Shown here piece after piece: positions 26,172-39,220 of a stretch of DNA of 64,000 bases. The notes under the pieces are model-generated. The model ran no database searches and was not told the origin of the DNA. It saw only the letters and a program-made list of their open reading frames with translations. The DNA comes from Brachycybe producta (Eukaryota; Arthropoda; Diplopoda; Playtdesmida; Andrognathidae), in assembly GCA_036925085.1 (NCBI GenBank), contig JAUPFP010000200.1, positions 19,316-83,315 on the forward strand. Direction: 5' to 3'. How positions within the stretch are numbered: the first letter of the stretch is position 1; the number at the start of each line of letters is the position of its first letter. A program made the translations under genes and the position numbers.

Positions 26172-27245
26172 TTCAATTTCAACTTCAATTTCAATTTCAA
26201 TTTTAAATTCAATTTCAACTTCAACTTCAACTTCAATTTTAACTTGAAGTTCAACTTCTATTTCAACTTCAATTTCAAATTCAACTTCAGTTTCAACTTC
26301 AATTTCAACTTCAATTTCAACTTCAATTTCAACATCAATTTCAACTTCAATTTCAACTTCAATTTCAACTTCAATTTCAACTTCAATTTCAACTTCAATT
26401 TCAACTTCAATTTCAACTTCAATTTCAACTTCAATTTCAACTTCAATTTCAACTTCAATTTCAACTTCAATTTCAACTTCAATTTCAACTGCAATTTCAA
26501 CTTAAAATTCAACTTCAGTTTCAACTTCAATTTCAACTTCAATTTCAACTTCAATTTCAACTTCAACTTCAACTTCAATGTCAACTTCAATTTCAACTTC
26601 AATTTCAAATTCAATTTCAACTTCAATTTAAACTTCACTTTCAACTTCAATTTTAACTTGAAGTTCAACTTAAAATTCAACTTCAGTTTCAACTTTAATT
26701 TCAACTTCAATTTCAACTTCAATTTCAACTTCAATTTCTACGTCAATTTCAACTTCAATTTAAATTTCAATTTTAACTTCAATTTCAACTTCAATTTCAA
26801 CTTCAATTTCAACTTCAATTTTAACTTGAAGTTCAACTTCAATTTTAACTTCAATTTTAACTTCAATTTCAACTTTAATTTCAACTTCAATTTCAACTTC
26901 AATTTCAACTTCAATTTCAACTTCAATTTCAACTTCAATTTCAACTTCAATTTCAACTTCAATTTCAACTTCAATTTCAACTTCAATTTCAACTTCAATT
27001 TCAACTTCAATTTCAACTTCAATTTCAACTTCAATTTTAACTTGAAGTTCAACTTCAATTTTAACTTCAATTTTAACTTCAATTTCAACTTTAATTTCAA
27101 CTTCAATTTCAACTTCAATTTCAACTTAAATTTCAACTTCAATTTCAACTTCAATTTCAACTTCAATTTCAACTTCAATTTCAACTTCAATTTCAACTTC
27201 AATTTCAACTTCAATTTCAACTTCAATTTCAACTTCAATTTCAAC
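26172..27245. repeat. 1,074-bp tandem duplication, copy 1
   Basis: Immediately followed by a second copy at an offset of 1,074 bp. Landmarks agree exactly: TTGAAG at 27,042 and 28,116, and the private variant CTTAAATTTC at about 27,125 and 28,199. The left boundary is set by TTTCTACTTC at about 26,168, where the second copy reads TTTCAACTTC. I saw no mismatch between the copies. Confidence 0.9.
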
Positions 27246-28319
27246 TTCAATTTCAACTTCAATTTCAATTTCAATTTTAAATTCAATTTCAACTTCAACT
27301 TCAACTTCAATTTTAACTTGAAGTTCAACTTCTATTTCAACTTCAATTTCAAATTCAACTTCAGTTTCAACTTCAATTTCAACTTCAATTTCAACTTCAA
27401 TTTCAACATCAATTTCAACTTCAATTTCAACTTCAATTTCAACTTCAATTTCAACTTCAATTTCAACTTCAATTTCAACTTCAATTTCAACTTCAATTTC
27501 AACTTCAATTTCAACTTCAATTTCAACTTCAATTTCAACTTCAATTTCAACTTCAATTTCAACTGCAATTTCAACTTAAAATTCAACTTCAGTTTCAACT
27601 TCAATTTCAACTTCAATTTCAACTTCAATTTCAACTTCAACTTCAACTTCAATGTCAACTTCAATTTCAACTTCAATTTCAAATTCAATTTCAACTTCAA
27701 TTTAAACTTCACTTTCAACTTCAATTTTAACTTGAAGTTCAACTTAAAATTCAACTTCAGTTTCAACTTTAATTTCAACTTCAATTTCAACTTCAATTTC
27801 AACTTCAATTTCTACGTCAATTTCAACTTCAATTTAAATTTCAATTTTAACTTCAATTTCAACTTCAATTTCAACTTCAATTTCAACTTCAATTTTAACT
27901 TGAAGTTCAACTTCAATTTTAACTTCAATTTTAACTTCAATTTCAACTTTAATTTCAACTTCAATTTCAACTTCAATTTCAACTTCAATTTCAACTTCAA
28001 TTTCAACTTCAATTTCAACTTCAATTTCAACTTCAATTTCAACTTCAATTTCAACTTCAATTTCAACTTCAATTTCAACTTCAATTTCAACTTCAATTTC
28101 AACTTCAATTTTAACTTGAAGTTCAACTTCAATTTTAACTTCAATTTTAACTTCAATTTCAACTTTAATTTCAACTTCAATTTCAACTTCAATTTCAACT
28201 TAAATTTCAACTTCAATTTCAACTTCAATTTCAACTTCAATTTCAACTTCAATTTCAACTTCAATTTCAACTTCAATTTCAACTTCAATTTCAACTTCAA
28301 TTTCAACTTCAATTTCAAC
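27246..28319. repeat. 1,074-bp tandem duplication, copy 2
   Basis: Head-to-tail partner of 26,172-27,245. A less exact third relative without CTTAAATTTC lies at about 33,640-34,740 in zone B3. Confidence 0.9.
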
Positions 28320-29399
28320 TTCAATTTCAACTTCAATTTCAACTTCAATTTCAACTTCAATTTCAACTTCAATTTCTACGTCAATTTCAACTTCAATTTA
28401 AATTTCAATTTTAACTTCAATTTCAACTTCAATTTTAACTTGAAGTTCAACTTCAATTTTAACTTCAATTTTAACTTCAATTTCAACTTTAATTTCAACT
28501 TCAATTTCTACTTCAATTTCAACTTCAATTTCAACTTCAATTTCAACTTCAATTTCAACTTCAATTTCAACTTCAATTTCAACTTCAATTTCAACTTCAA
28601 TTTCAACTTCATTTTCAACTTCAATTTCAACTTCAATTTTAACTTCAATTTCAACTTCAATTTCAACTTCAATTTCAACTTCAATTTCAACTTCAATATC
28701 AACTTAAAATTCAACTTCAGTTTCAACTTCAATTTCAACTTCAATTTCAACTTCAATTTCAACTTCTACTTCAATTTCAACTTCAACTTCAATTTCAACT
28801 GCAATTTTAATTTCAATTTCAACTTCAATTTCTACTTCAATTTCAACTTCAATTTCAATTTCAATTTTAAATTCAATTTCAACTTCAACTTCAACTTCAA
28901 TTTTAACTTGAAGTTCAACTTCAATTTTAACTTCAATTTCAACTTCAATTTCAACTTTAATTTCAACTTCAATTTCAACTTCAATTTCAACTTCAATTTC
29001 AACTTCAATTTCAATTTCAATTTCAACTTCAATTTCAACTTTAATTTCAACTTCAATTTCAACTTCAATTTCTACTTCAATTTCAACTTCAATTTCAATT
29101 TCAATTTTAAATTCAATTTCAACTTCAACTTCAACTTCAATTTTAACTTGAAGTTCAACTTCTATTTCAACTTCAATTTCAAATTCAACTTCAGTTTCAA
29201 CTTCAATTTCAACTTCAATTTCAACTTCAATTTCAACTTCAATTTCAACTTCAATTTCAACTTCAATTTCAACTTCAATTTCAACTTCAATTTCAACTTC
29301 AATTTCAACTTCAATTTCAACTTCAATTTCAACTTCAATTTCAACTTCAATTTCAACTTCAATTTCAACTTCAATTTCAACTGCAATTTCAACTTAAAA

Positions 29400-30650
29400 T
29401 TCAACTTCAGTTTCAACTTCAGTTTCAACTTCAATTTCAACTTCAATTTCAACTTCAACTTCAACTTCAATGTCAACTTCAATTTCAACTTCAATTTCAA
29501 ATTCAATTTCAACTTCAATTTAAACTTCACTTTCAACTTCAATTTCAACTTCAATTTCAACTTCAATTTCAACTTCAATTTCAAATTCAACTTCAATTTC
29601 AACTTCAATTTCAACTTCTATTTCAACTACAATTTCAACTTCAATTTCAACTTCAATTTCAACTTCAATTTCAACTGCAATTTCAACTTAAAATTCAACT
29701 TCATTTTCAACTTCAATTTCAACTTCAATTTCAACTTCAATTTCAACTTCAATTTCTACGTCAATTTCAACTTCAATTTTAACTTGAAGTTCAACTTCAA
29801 TTTTAACTTCAATTTTAACTTCAATTTCAACTTTAATTTCAACTTTAATTTCAACTTCAATTTCAACTTCAATTTCAACTTCAATTTCAACTTCAATTTC
29901 AACTTCAATTTCAACTTCAATTTCAACTTCAATTTCAACTTCAATTTCAACTTCAATTTCAACTTCAATTTCAACTTCAATTTCAACTTCAATTTTTACG
30001 TCAATTTCAACTTCAATTTAAATTTCAATTTTAACTTCAATTTCAACTTCAATTTCAACTTCAATTTCAACTTCAATTTTAACTTGAAGTTCAACTTCAA
30101 TTTTAACTTCAATTTTAACTTCAATTTCAACTTTAATTTCAACTTCAATTTCAACTTCAATTTCAACTTCAATTTTAACTTCAATTTCAACTTCAATTTC
30201 AACTTCAATTTCAACTTCAATTTCAACTTCAATTTCAACTTCAATTTCAACTTCAATTTCAACTTCAATTTCAACTTCAATTTCAACTTCAATTTCAACT
30301 TCAATTTTAACTTCAATTTCAACTTCAATTTCAACTTCAATTTCAACTTCAATTTCAACTTCAATTTCAACTTCAATTTCAACTTCAATATCAACTTAAA
30401 ATTCAACTTCAATTTCAACTTCAATTTCAACTTCAATTTCAGCTTCAATTTCAACTTCAATTTCAACTTCTACTTCAATTTCAACTTCAACTTCAATTTC
30501 AACTGCAATTTCAATTTCAATTTCAACTTCAATTTCTACTTCAATTTCAACTTCAATTTCAACTTCAATTTCAATTTCAATTTAAATTCAATTTCAACTT
30601 CAACTTCAACTTCAATTTTAACTTGAAGTTCAACTTCAATTTCAACTTAA
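29400..30650. repeat. ~1.25-kb tandem duplication, copy 1
   Basis: Repeats at about 30,651-31,890. The offset is 1,253 bp at GTCAAC (29,472 and 30,725) and 1,241 bp at CTGCA (30,503 and 31,744), so the copies differ by one 12-mer. The shared private variants are TTCAGCTTC and CTTCATTTTCAAC. Ends are approximate because they lie in homogeneous 12-mers. Confidence 0.82.
30576..30590. other. Isolated -1 register break
   Basis: CAATTTAAATTC replaces CAATTTTAAATTC, one T short. The duplicate at about 31,805 and the B1 partner at about 16,650 retain it. This is the only hexamer register change between about 23.5 and 39.8 kb. Confidence 0.85.
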
Positions 30651-31890
30651 AATTCAACTTCAGTTTCAACTTCAATTTCAACTTCAATTTCAACTTCAAT
30701 TTCAACTTCAACTTCAACTTCAATGTCAACTTCAATTTCAACTTCAATTTCAAATTCAATTTCAACTTCAATTTAAACTTCACTTTCAACTTCAATTTCA
30801 ACTTCAATTTCAACTTCAATTTCAACTTCAATTTCAAATTCAACTTCAATTTCAACTTCAATTTCAACTTCTATTTCAACTTCAATTTCAACTTCAATTT
30901 CAACTTCAATTTCAACTTCAATTTCAACTGCAATTTCAACTTAAAATTCAACTTCATTTTCAACTTCAATTTCAACTTCAATTTCAACTTCAATTTCAAC
31001 TTCAATTTCTACGTCAATTTCAACTTCAATTTTAACTTGAAGTTCAACTTCAATTTTAACTTCAATTTTAACTTCAATTTCAACTTTAATTTCAACTTTA
31101 ATTTCAACTTCAATTTCAACTTCAATTTCAACTTCAATTTCAACTTCAATTTCAACTTCAATTTCAACTTCAATTTCAACTTCAATTTCAACTTCAATTT
31201 CAACTTCAATTTCAACTTCAATTTCAACTTCAATTTTTACGTCAATTTCAACTTCAATTTAAATTTCAATTTTAACTTCAATTTCAACTTCAATTTCAAC
31301 TTCAATTTCAACTTCAATTTTAACTTGAAGTTCAACTTCAATTTTAACTTCAATTTTAACTTCAATTTCAACTTTAATTTCAACTTCAATTTCAACTTCA
31401 ATTTCAACTTCAATTTTAACTTCAATTTCAACTTCAATTTCAACTTCAATTTCAACTTCAATTTCAACTTCAATTTCAACTTCAATTTCAACTTCAATTT
31501 CAACTTCAATTTCAACTTCAATTTCAACTTCAATTTCAACTTCAATTTTAACTTCAATTTCAACTTCAATTTCAACTTCAATTTCAACTTCAATTTCAAC
31601 TTCAATTTCAACTTCAATTTCAACTTCAATATCAACTTAAAATTCAACTTCAATTTCAACTTCAATTTCAACTTCAATTTCAGCTTCAATTTCAACTTCA
31701 ATTTCAACTTCTACTTCAATTTCAACTTCAACTTCAATTTCAACTGCAATTTCAATTTCAATTTCAACTTCAATTTCTACTTCAATTTCAACTTCAATTT
31801 CAATTTCAATTTTAAATTCAATTTCAACTTCAACTTCAACTTCAATTTTAACTTGAAGTTCAACTTCAATTTTAACTTCAATTTCAACTT
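30651..31890. repeat. ~1.25-kb tandem duplication, copy 2
   Basis: Partner of 29,400-30,650, one dimer shorter between the CTTCATTTTCAAC and TTTTTACGTC markers. It begins just after a hybrid junction at about 30,640, where TTGAAGTTCAAC is followed within 20 bp by TTAAAATTCAACTTCAG with the usual intervening 12-mers missing. Confidence 0.8.
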
Positions 31891-32061
31891 CAATTTCAAC
31901 TTTAATTTCAACTTCAATTTCAACTTCAATTTCAACTTCAATTTCAACTTCAATTTCAATTTCAATTTCAACTTCAATTTCAACTTTAATTTCAACTTCA
32001 ATTTCAACTTCAATTTCAACTTCAATTTCAACTTCAATTTCAACTTCAATTTCAACTTCAA

Positions 32062-32577
32062 TTTCAACTTCAACTTCAACTTCAATTTCAACTTCAATTT
32101 CAACTTCAATTTCAACTTCAATTTCAACTTCAATTTCAATTTCAACTTCAACTTCAATTTCAAATTCAATTTCAACTTCAATTTCAACTTCAATTTCAAC
32201 TTCAATTTCAACTTCAATTTCAACTTCAATATCAACTTAAAATTCAACTTCAGTTTCAACTTCAATTTCAACTTCAATTTCAACTTCAATTTCAACTTCA
32301 ATTTCAACTTCAATTTCAACTTCAATTTCAACTTCAATTTCAACTTCAATTTCAACTGCAATTTTAATTTCAAATTCAACTTCAGTTTCAACTTTAATTT
32401 CAACTTCAATTTCAACTTCAATTTCAACTTCAATTTCAACTTCAATTTCAATTTCAATTTCAACTTCAATTTCAACTTTAATTTCAACTTCAATTTCAAC
32501 TTCAATTTCAACTTCAATTTCAACTTCAATTTCAACTTCAATTTCAACTTCAATTTCAACTTCAATTTCAACTTCAA
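32062..32577. repeat. 516-bp tandem duplication, copy 1
   Basis: 516 bp is 43 dimers. Landmarks repeat exactly at +516: CAAATTCAAT (32,161), ATATCA (32,229 and 32,745), CTGCAATTTTAATTTCAAA (32,356 and 32,872) and ACTTTAAT (32,475 and 32,991). The same order occurs once at about 16,900-17,220, with CTGCAATTTCAATTTC instead of CTGCAATTTTAATTTC. Confidence 0.9.
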
Positions 32578-33030
32578 TTTCAACTTCAACTTCAACTTCA
32601 ATTTCAACTTCAATTTCAACTTCAATTTCAACTTCAATTTCAACTTCAATTTCAATTTCAACTTCAACTTCAATTTCAAATTCAATTTCAACTTCAATTT
32701 CAACTTCAATTTCAACTTCAATTTCAACTTCAATTTCAACTTCAATATCAACTTAAAATTCAACTTCAGTTTCAACTTCAATTTCAACTTCAATTTCAAC
32801 TTCAATTTCAACTTCAATTTCAACTTCAATTTCAACTTCAATTTCAACTTCAATTTCAACTTCAATTTCAACTGCAATTTTAATTTCAAATTCAACTTCA
32901 GTTTCAACTTTAATTTCAACTTCAATTTCAACTTCAATTTCAACTTCAATTTCAACTTCAATTTCAATTTCAATTTCAACTTCAATTTCAACTTTAATTT
33001 CAACTTCAATTTCAACTTCAATTTCAACTT
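32578..33030. repeat. 516-bp tandem duplication, copy 2 (right end cut)
   Basis: Partner of 32,062-32,577. It leaves alignment at about 33,030 (CTTCAATTTTAAC), before completing the full 516 bp. Confidence 0.88.
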
Positions 33031-36000
33031 CAATTTTAACTTCAATTTCAACTTCAATTTCAACTTAAAATTCAACTTCAGTTTCAACTTCAATTTCAAC
33101 TTCAATTTCAACTTCAATTTCAACTTCAATTTCAACTTCAATGTCAACTTCAATTTCAACTTCAATTTCAAATTCAATTTCAACTTCAATTTAAACTTCA
33201 CTTTCAACTTCAATTTCAACTTCAATTTCAACTTCAATTTCAACTTCAATTTCAACTTCTATTTCAACTTCAATTTCAACTTCAATTTCAACTGCAATTT
33301 CAACTTAAAATTCAACTTCAGTTTCAACTTCAATTTCAACTTCAATTTCAACTTCAATTTCTACGTCAATTTCAACTTCAATTTAAATTTCAATTTTAAC
33401 TTCAATTTCAACTTCAATTTCAACTTCAATTTCAACTTTAATTTCAACTTCAATTTCAACTTCAATTTCAACTTCAATTTTAACTTCAATTTCAACTTCA
33501 ATTTCAACTTAAAATTCAACTTCAGTTTCAACTTCAATTTCAACTTCAATTTCAACTTCAATTTCAATTTCAATTTCAACTTCAATTTCAACTTTAATTT
33601 CAACTTCAATTTCAACTTCAATTTCTACTTCAATTTCAACTTCAATTTCAATTTCAATTTTAAATTCAATTTCAACTTCAACTTCAACTTCAATTTTAAC
33701 TTGAAGTTCAACTTCTATTTCAACTTCAATTTCAAATTCAACTTCAGTTTCAACTTCAATTTCAACTTCAATTTCAACTTCAATTTCAACATCAATTTCA
33801 ACTTCAATTTCAACTTCAATTTCAACTTCAATTTCAACTTCAATTTCAACTTCAATTTCAACTTCAATTTCAACTTCAATTTCAACTTCAATTTCAACTT
33901 CAATTTCAACTTCAATTTCAACTTCAATTTCAACTGCAATTTCAACTTAAAATTCAACTTCAGTTTCAACTTCAATTTCAACTTCAATTTCAACTTCAAT
34001 TTCAACTTCAACTTCAACTTCAATGTCAACTTCAATTTCAACTTCAATTTCAAATTCAATTTCAACTTCAATTTAAACTTCACTTTCAACTTCAATTTTA
34101 ACTTGAAGTTCAACTTAAAATTCAACTTCAGTTTCAACTTTAATTTCAACTTCAATTTCAACTTCAATTTCAACTTCAATTTCTACGTCAATTTCAACTT
34201 CAATTTAAATTTCAATTTTAACTTCAATTTCAACTTCAATTTCAACTTCAATTTCAACTTCAATTTTAACTTGAAGTTCAACTTCAATTTTAACTTCAAT
34301 TTTAACTTCAATTTCAACTTTAATTTCAACTTCAATTTCAACTTCAATTTCAACTTCAATTTCAACTTCAATTTCAACTTCAATTTCAACTTCAATTTCA
34401 ACTTCAATTTCAACTTCAATTTCAACTTCAATTTCAACTTCAATTTCAACTTCAATTTCAACTTCAATTTCAACTTCAATTTTAACTTGAAGTTCAACTT
34501 CAATTTTAACTTCAATTTTAACTTCAATTTCAACTTTAATTTCAACTTCAATTTCAACTTCAATTTCAACTTCAATTTCAACTTCAATTTCAACTTCAAT
34601 TTCAACTTCAATTTCAACTTCAATTTCAACTTCAATTTCAACTTCAATTTCAACTTTAATTTCAACTTCAATTTCAACTTCAATTTCAACTTCAATTTCA
34701 ACTTCAATTTCAACTTCAATTTCAACTTCAATTTCAACTTCAATTTCTACGTCAATTTCAACTTCAATTTAAATTTCAATTTTAACTTCAATTTCAACTT
34801 CAATTTTAACTTGAAGTTCAACTTCAATTTTAACTTCAATTTTAACTTCAATTTCAACTTTAATTTCAACTTCAATTTCTACTTCAATTTCAACTTCAAT
34901 TTCAACTTCAATTTCAACTTCAATTTCAACTTCAATTTCAACTTCAATTTCAACTTCAATTTCAACTTCAATTTCAACTTCATTTTCAACTTCAATTTCA
35001 ACTTCAATTTTAACTTCAATTTCAACTTCAATTTCAACTTCAATTTCAACTTCAATTTCAACTTCAATTTCAACTTCAATATCAACTTAAAATTCAACTT
35101 CAGTTTCAACTTCAATTTCAACTTCAATTTCAACTTCAATTTCAACTTCTACTTCAATTTCAACTTCAACTTCAATTTCAACTGCAATTTTAATTTCAAT
35201 TTCAACTTCAATTTCTACTTCAATTTCAACTTTAATTTCAACTTCAATTTCAACTTCAATTTCAACTTCAATTTCAACTTCAATTTCAACTTCAATTTCA
35301 ACTTCAATTTCAACTTCAATTTCAACTTCATTTTCAACTTCAATTTCAACTTCAATTTTAACTTCAATTTCAACTTCAATTTCAACTTCAATTTCAACTT
35401 CAATTTCAACTTCAATTTCAACTTCAATATCAACTTAAAATTCAACTTCAATTTCAACTTCAATTTCAACTTCAATTTCAACTTCAATTTCAACTTCAAT
35501 TTCAACTTCAATTTCAACTTCAATTTCAACTTCAATTTTAACTTGAAGTTCAACTTCAATTTTAACTTCAATTTTAACTTCAATTTCAACTTTAATTTCA
35601 ACTTCAATTTCAACTTCAATTTCAACTTCAATTTCAACTTCAATTTCAACTTCAATTTCAACTTCAATTTCAACTTCAATTTCAACTTCAATTTCAACTT
35701 CAATTTCAACTTCAATTTCAACTTCAATTTCAACTTCAATTTCAACTTCAATTTCAACTTCAATTTCAACTTCAATTTCAACTTCAATTTCAACTTCAAT
35801 TTCAACTTCAATTTCTACGTCAATTTCAACTTCAATTTAAATTTCAATTTTAACTTCAATTTCAACTTCAATTTTAACTTGAAGTTCAACTTCAATTTTA
35901 ACTTCAATTTTAACTTCAATTTCAATTTTAATTTCAACTTCAATTTCTACTTCAATTTCAACTTCAATTTCAACTTCAATTTCAACTTCAATTTCAACTT

Positions 36001-39000
36001 CAATTTCAACTTCAATTTCAACTTCAATTTCAACTTCAATTTCAACTTCATTTTCAACTTCAATTTCAACTTCAATTTTAACTTCAATTTCAACTTCAAT
36101 TTCAACTTCAATTTCAACTTCAATTTCAACTTCAATTTCAACTTCAATTTCAATTTCAATTTTAAATTCAATTTCAACTTCAATTTCAACTTCAATTTCA
36201 ACTTCAATTTCAACTTCAATTTCAACTTCAATTTCAACTTCAATTTCAATTTCAATTTTAAATTCAATTTCAACTTCTACTTCAATTTCAACTTCAACTT
36301 CAATTTCAACTGCAATTTTAATTTCAATTTCAACTTCAATTTCTACTTCAATTTCAACTTCAATTTCAATTTCAATTTTAAATTCAATTTCAACTTCAAC
36401 TTCAACTTCAATTTTAACTTGAAGTTCAACTTCAATTTTAACTTCAATTTCAACTTCAATTTCAACTTTAATTTCAACTTCAATTTCAACTTCAATTTCA
36501 ACTTCAATTTCAACTTCAATTTCAATTTCAATTTCAACTTCAATTTCAACTTTAATTTCAACTTCAATTTCAACTTCAATTTCTACTTCAATTTCAACTT
36601 CAATTTCAATTTCAATTTTAAATTCAATTTCAACTTCAACTTCAACTTCAATTTTAACTTGAAGTTCAACTTCTATTTCAACTTCAATTTCAAATTCAAC
36701 TTCAGTTTCAACTTCAATTTCAACTTCAATTTCAACTTCAATTTCAACTTCAATTTCAACTTCAATTTCAACTTCAATTTCAACTTCAATTTCAACTTCA
36801 ATTTCAACTTCAATTTCAACTTCAATTTCAACTTCAATTTCAACTTCAATTTCAACTTCAATTTCAACTTCAATTTCAACTTCAATTTCAACTGCAATTT
36901 CAACTTAAAATTCAACTTCAGTTTCAACTTCAATTTCAACTTCAATTTCAACTTCAATTTCAACTTCAACTTCAACTTCAATGTCAACTTCAATTTCAAC
37001 TTCAATTTCAAATTCAATTTCAACTTCAATTTAAACTTCACTTTCAACTTCAATTTCAACTTCAATTTCAACTTCAATTTCAACTTCAATTTCAAATTCA
37101 ACTTCAATTTCAACTTCAATTTCAACTTCAATTTCAACTTCTATTTCAACTTCAATTTCAACTTCAATTTCAACTTCAATTTCAACTTCAATTTCAACTG
37201 CAATTTCAACTTAAAATTCAACTTCATTTTCAACTTCAATTTCAACTTCAATTTCAACTTCAATTTCAACTTCAATTTCTACGTCAATTTCAACTTCAAT
37301 TTTAACTTGAAGTTCAACTTCAATTTTAACTTCAATTTTAACTTCAATTTCAACTTTAATTTCAACTTTAATTTCAACTTCAATTTCAACTTCAATTTCA
37401 ACTTCAATTTCAACTTCAATTTCAACTTCAATTTCAACTTCAATTTCAACTTCAATTTCAACTTCAATTTCAACTTCAATTTCAACTTCAATTTCAACTT
37501 CAATTTCAACTTCAATTTTAACTTGAAGTTCAACTTCAATTTTAACTTCAATTTTAACTTCAATTTCAACTTTAATTTCAACTTCAATTTCAACTTCAAT
37601 TTCAACTTCAATTTTAACTTCAATTTCAACTTCAATTTCAACTTCAATTTCAACTTCAATTTCAACTTCAATTTCAACTTCAATTTCAACTTCAATTTCA
37701 ACTTCAATTTCAACTTCAATTTCAACTTCAATTTCAACTTCAATTTTAACTTCAATTTCAACTTCAATTTCAACTTCAATTTCAACTTCAATTTCAACTT
37801 CAATTTCAACTTCAATTTCAACTTCAATATCAACTTAAAATTCAACTTCAATTTCAACTTCAATTTCAACTTCAATTTCAGCTTCAATTTCAACTTCAAT
37901 TTCAACTTCTACTTCAATTTCAACTTCAACTTCAATTTCAACTGCAATTTCAATTTCAATTTCAACTTCAATTTCTACTTCAATTTCAACTTCAATTTCA
38001 ATTTCAATTTTAAATTCAATTTCAACTTCAACTTCAACTTCAATTTTAACTTGAAGTTCAACTTCAATTTTAACTTCAATTTCAACTTCAATTTCAACTT
38101 CAATTTCAACTTCAATTTCAACTTCAATTTCAACTTCAATTTCAATTTCAATTTCAACTTCAATTTCAACTTTAATTTCAACTTCAATTTCAACTTCAAT
38201 TTCAACTTCAATTTCAACTTCAATTTCAACTTCAATTTCAACTTCAATTTCAACTGCAATTTCAACTTAAAATTCAACTTCAGTTTCAACTTCAATTTCA
38301 ACTTCAATTTCAACTTCAATTTCTACGTCAATTTCAACTTCAATTTAAATTTCAATTTTAACTTCAATTTCAACTTCAATTTCAACTTCAATTTCAACTT
38401 TAATTTCAACTTCAATTTCAACTTCAATTTCAACTTCAATTTTAACTTCAATTTCAACTTCAATTTCAACTTAAAATTCAACTTCAGTTTCAACTTCAAT
38501 TTCAACTTCAATTTCAACTTCAATTTCAACTTCAATTTCAACTTCAATGTCAACTTCAATTTCAACTTCAATTTCAACTTCAATTTCAACTTCAATTTCA
38601 ACTTCAATTTCAACTTCAATTTCAACTTCAATGTCAACTTCAATTTCAACTTCAATTTCAAATTCAATTTCAACTTCAATTTAAACTTCACTTTCAACTT
38701 CAATTTCAACTTCAATTTCAACTTCAATTTCAACTTCAATTTCAACTTCAATTTCAACTTATATTTCAACTTCAATTTCAACTGCAATTTCAACTTAAAA
38801 TTCAACTTCAGTTTCAACTTCAATTTCAACTTCAATTTCAACTTCAATTTCAACGTCAATTTCAACTTCAATTTCAACTTCAATTTCAACTTCAATATCA
38901 ACTTAAATTTCAACTTCAATTTCAACTTCAATTTCAACTTCAATTTCAACTTCAATTTCTACGTCAATTTCAACTTCAATTTAAATTTCAATTTTAACTT

Positions 39001-39220
39001 CAATTTCAACTTCAATTTCAACTTCAATTTTAACTTGAAGTTCAACTTCAATTTTAACTTCAATTTTAACTTCAATTTCAACTTTAATTTCAACTTCAAT
39101 TTCAACTTCAATTTCAACTTCAATTTCAACTTCAATTTCAACTTCAATTTCAACTTCAATTTCAACTTCAATTTCAACTTCAATTTCAACTTCAATTTCA
39201 ACTTCAATTTCAACTTCAAT
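33030..39220. repeat. Zone B3: rearranged further copy of B2
   Basis: The segment from about 33,640 to 35,170 aligns to about 27,270-28,790 at an offset of 6,371. The segment from about 36,340 to 37,270 aligns to about 28,830-29,750 at an offset of 7,511-7,523. The extra 1,140 bp between them (about 35,200-36,340) is made of B modules with ATATCAACTTAAAATTC and TTTTAAATTCAATTTC. Its final part (37,280-38,300) matches the TTCAGCTTC-bearing segment of the ~1.25-kb duplication. At 38,760 CTTATATTTC is a private variant. Confidence 0.8.

Larger units (their letters stand above)
17250..32395. repeat. Large tandem duplication, copy 2 (A2 then B2)
   Basis: Second, longer copy of about 6,262-17,220. 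The junction is at about 17,250, where a B-type TTTCAACTTTAATTTC passes straight into the A-type TTCAAC run and TTCCAATTTCTAATTC. It is about 4.2 kb longer than copy 1 because of extra A/B hybrid units (20,680-23,564), a perfect 1,074-bp tandem duplication and a duplication of about 1,241-1,253 bp. In the A part an 84-bp loss relative to copy 1 accumulates between about 18,400 and 19,690. Confidence 0.84.
23760..33030. repeat. Zone B2: expanded B-type modules
   Basis: B modules as in zone B1, in the same order but with extra internal duplications. The variant TTAAATTTAAATTTT, typical of zone C, occurs once here, at about 24,461-24,476. The right part (32,062-33,030) adds a 516-bp repeat that has no counterpart in B1. 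Confidence 0.85.

Noticed and set aside
31777-33255. Minus-strand open frames of alternating Lys-Leu, dozens across the window
   Set aside because: They are the reverse reading of the same repeat. Most end exactly at TACGTC, which reads as a TAG stop on the minus strand, so their lengths merely measure module length.
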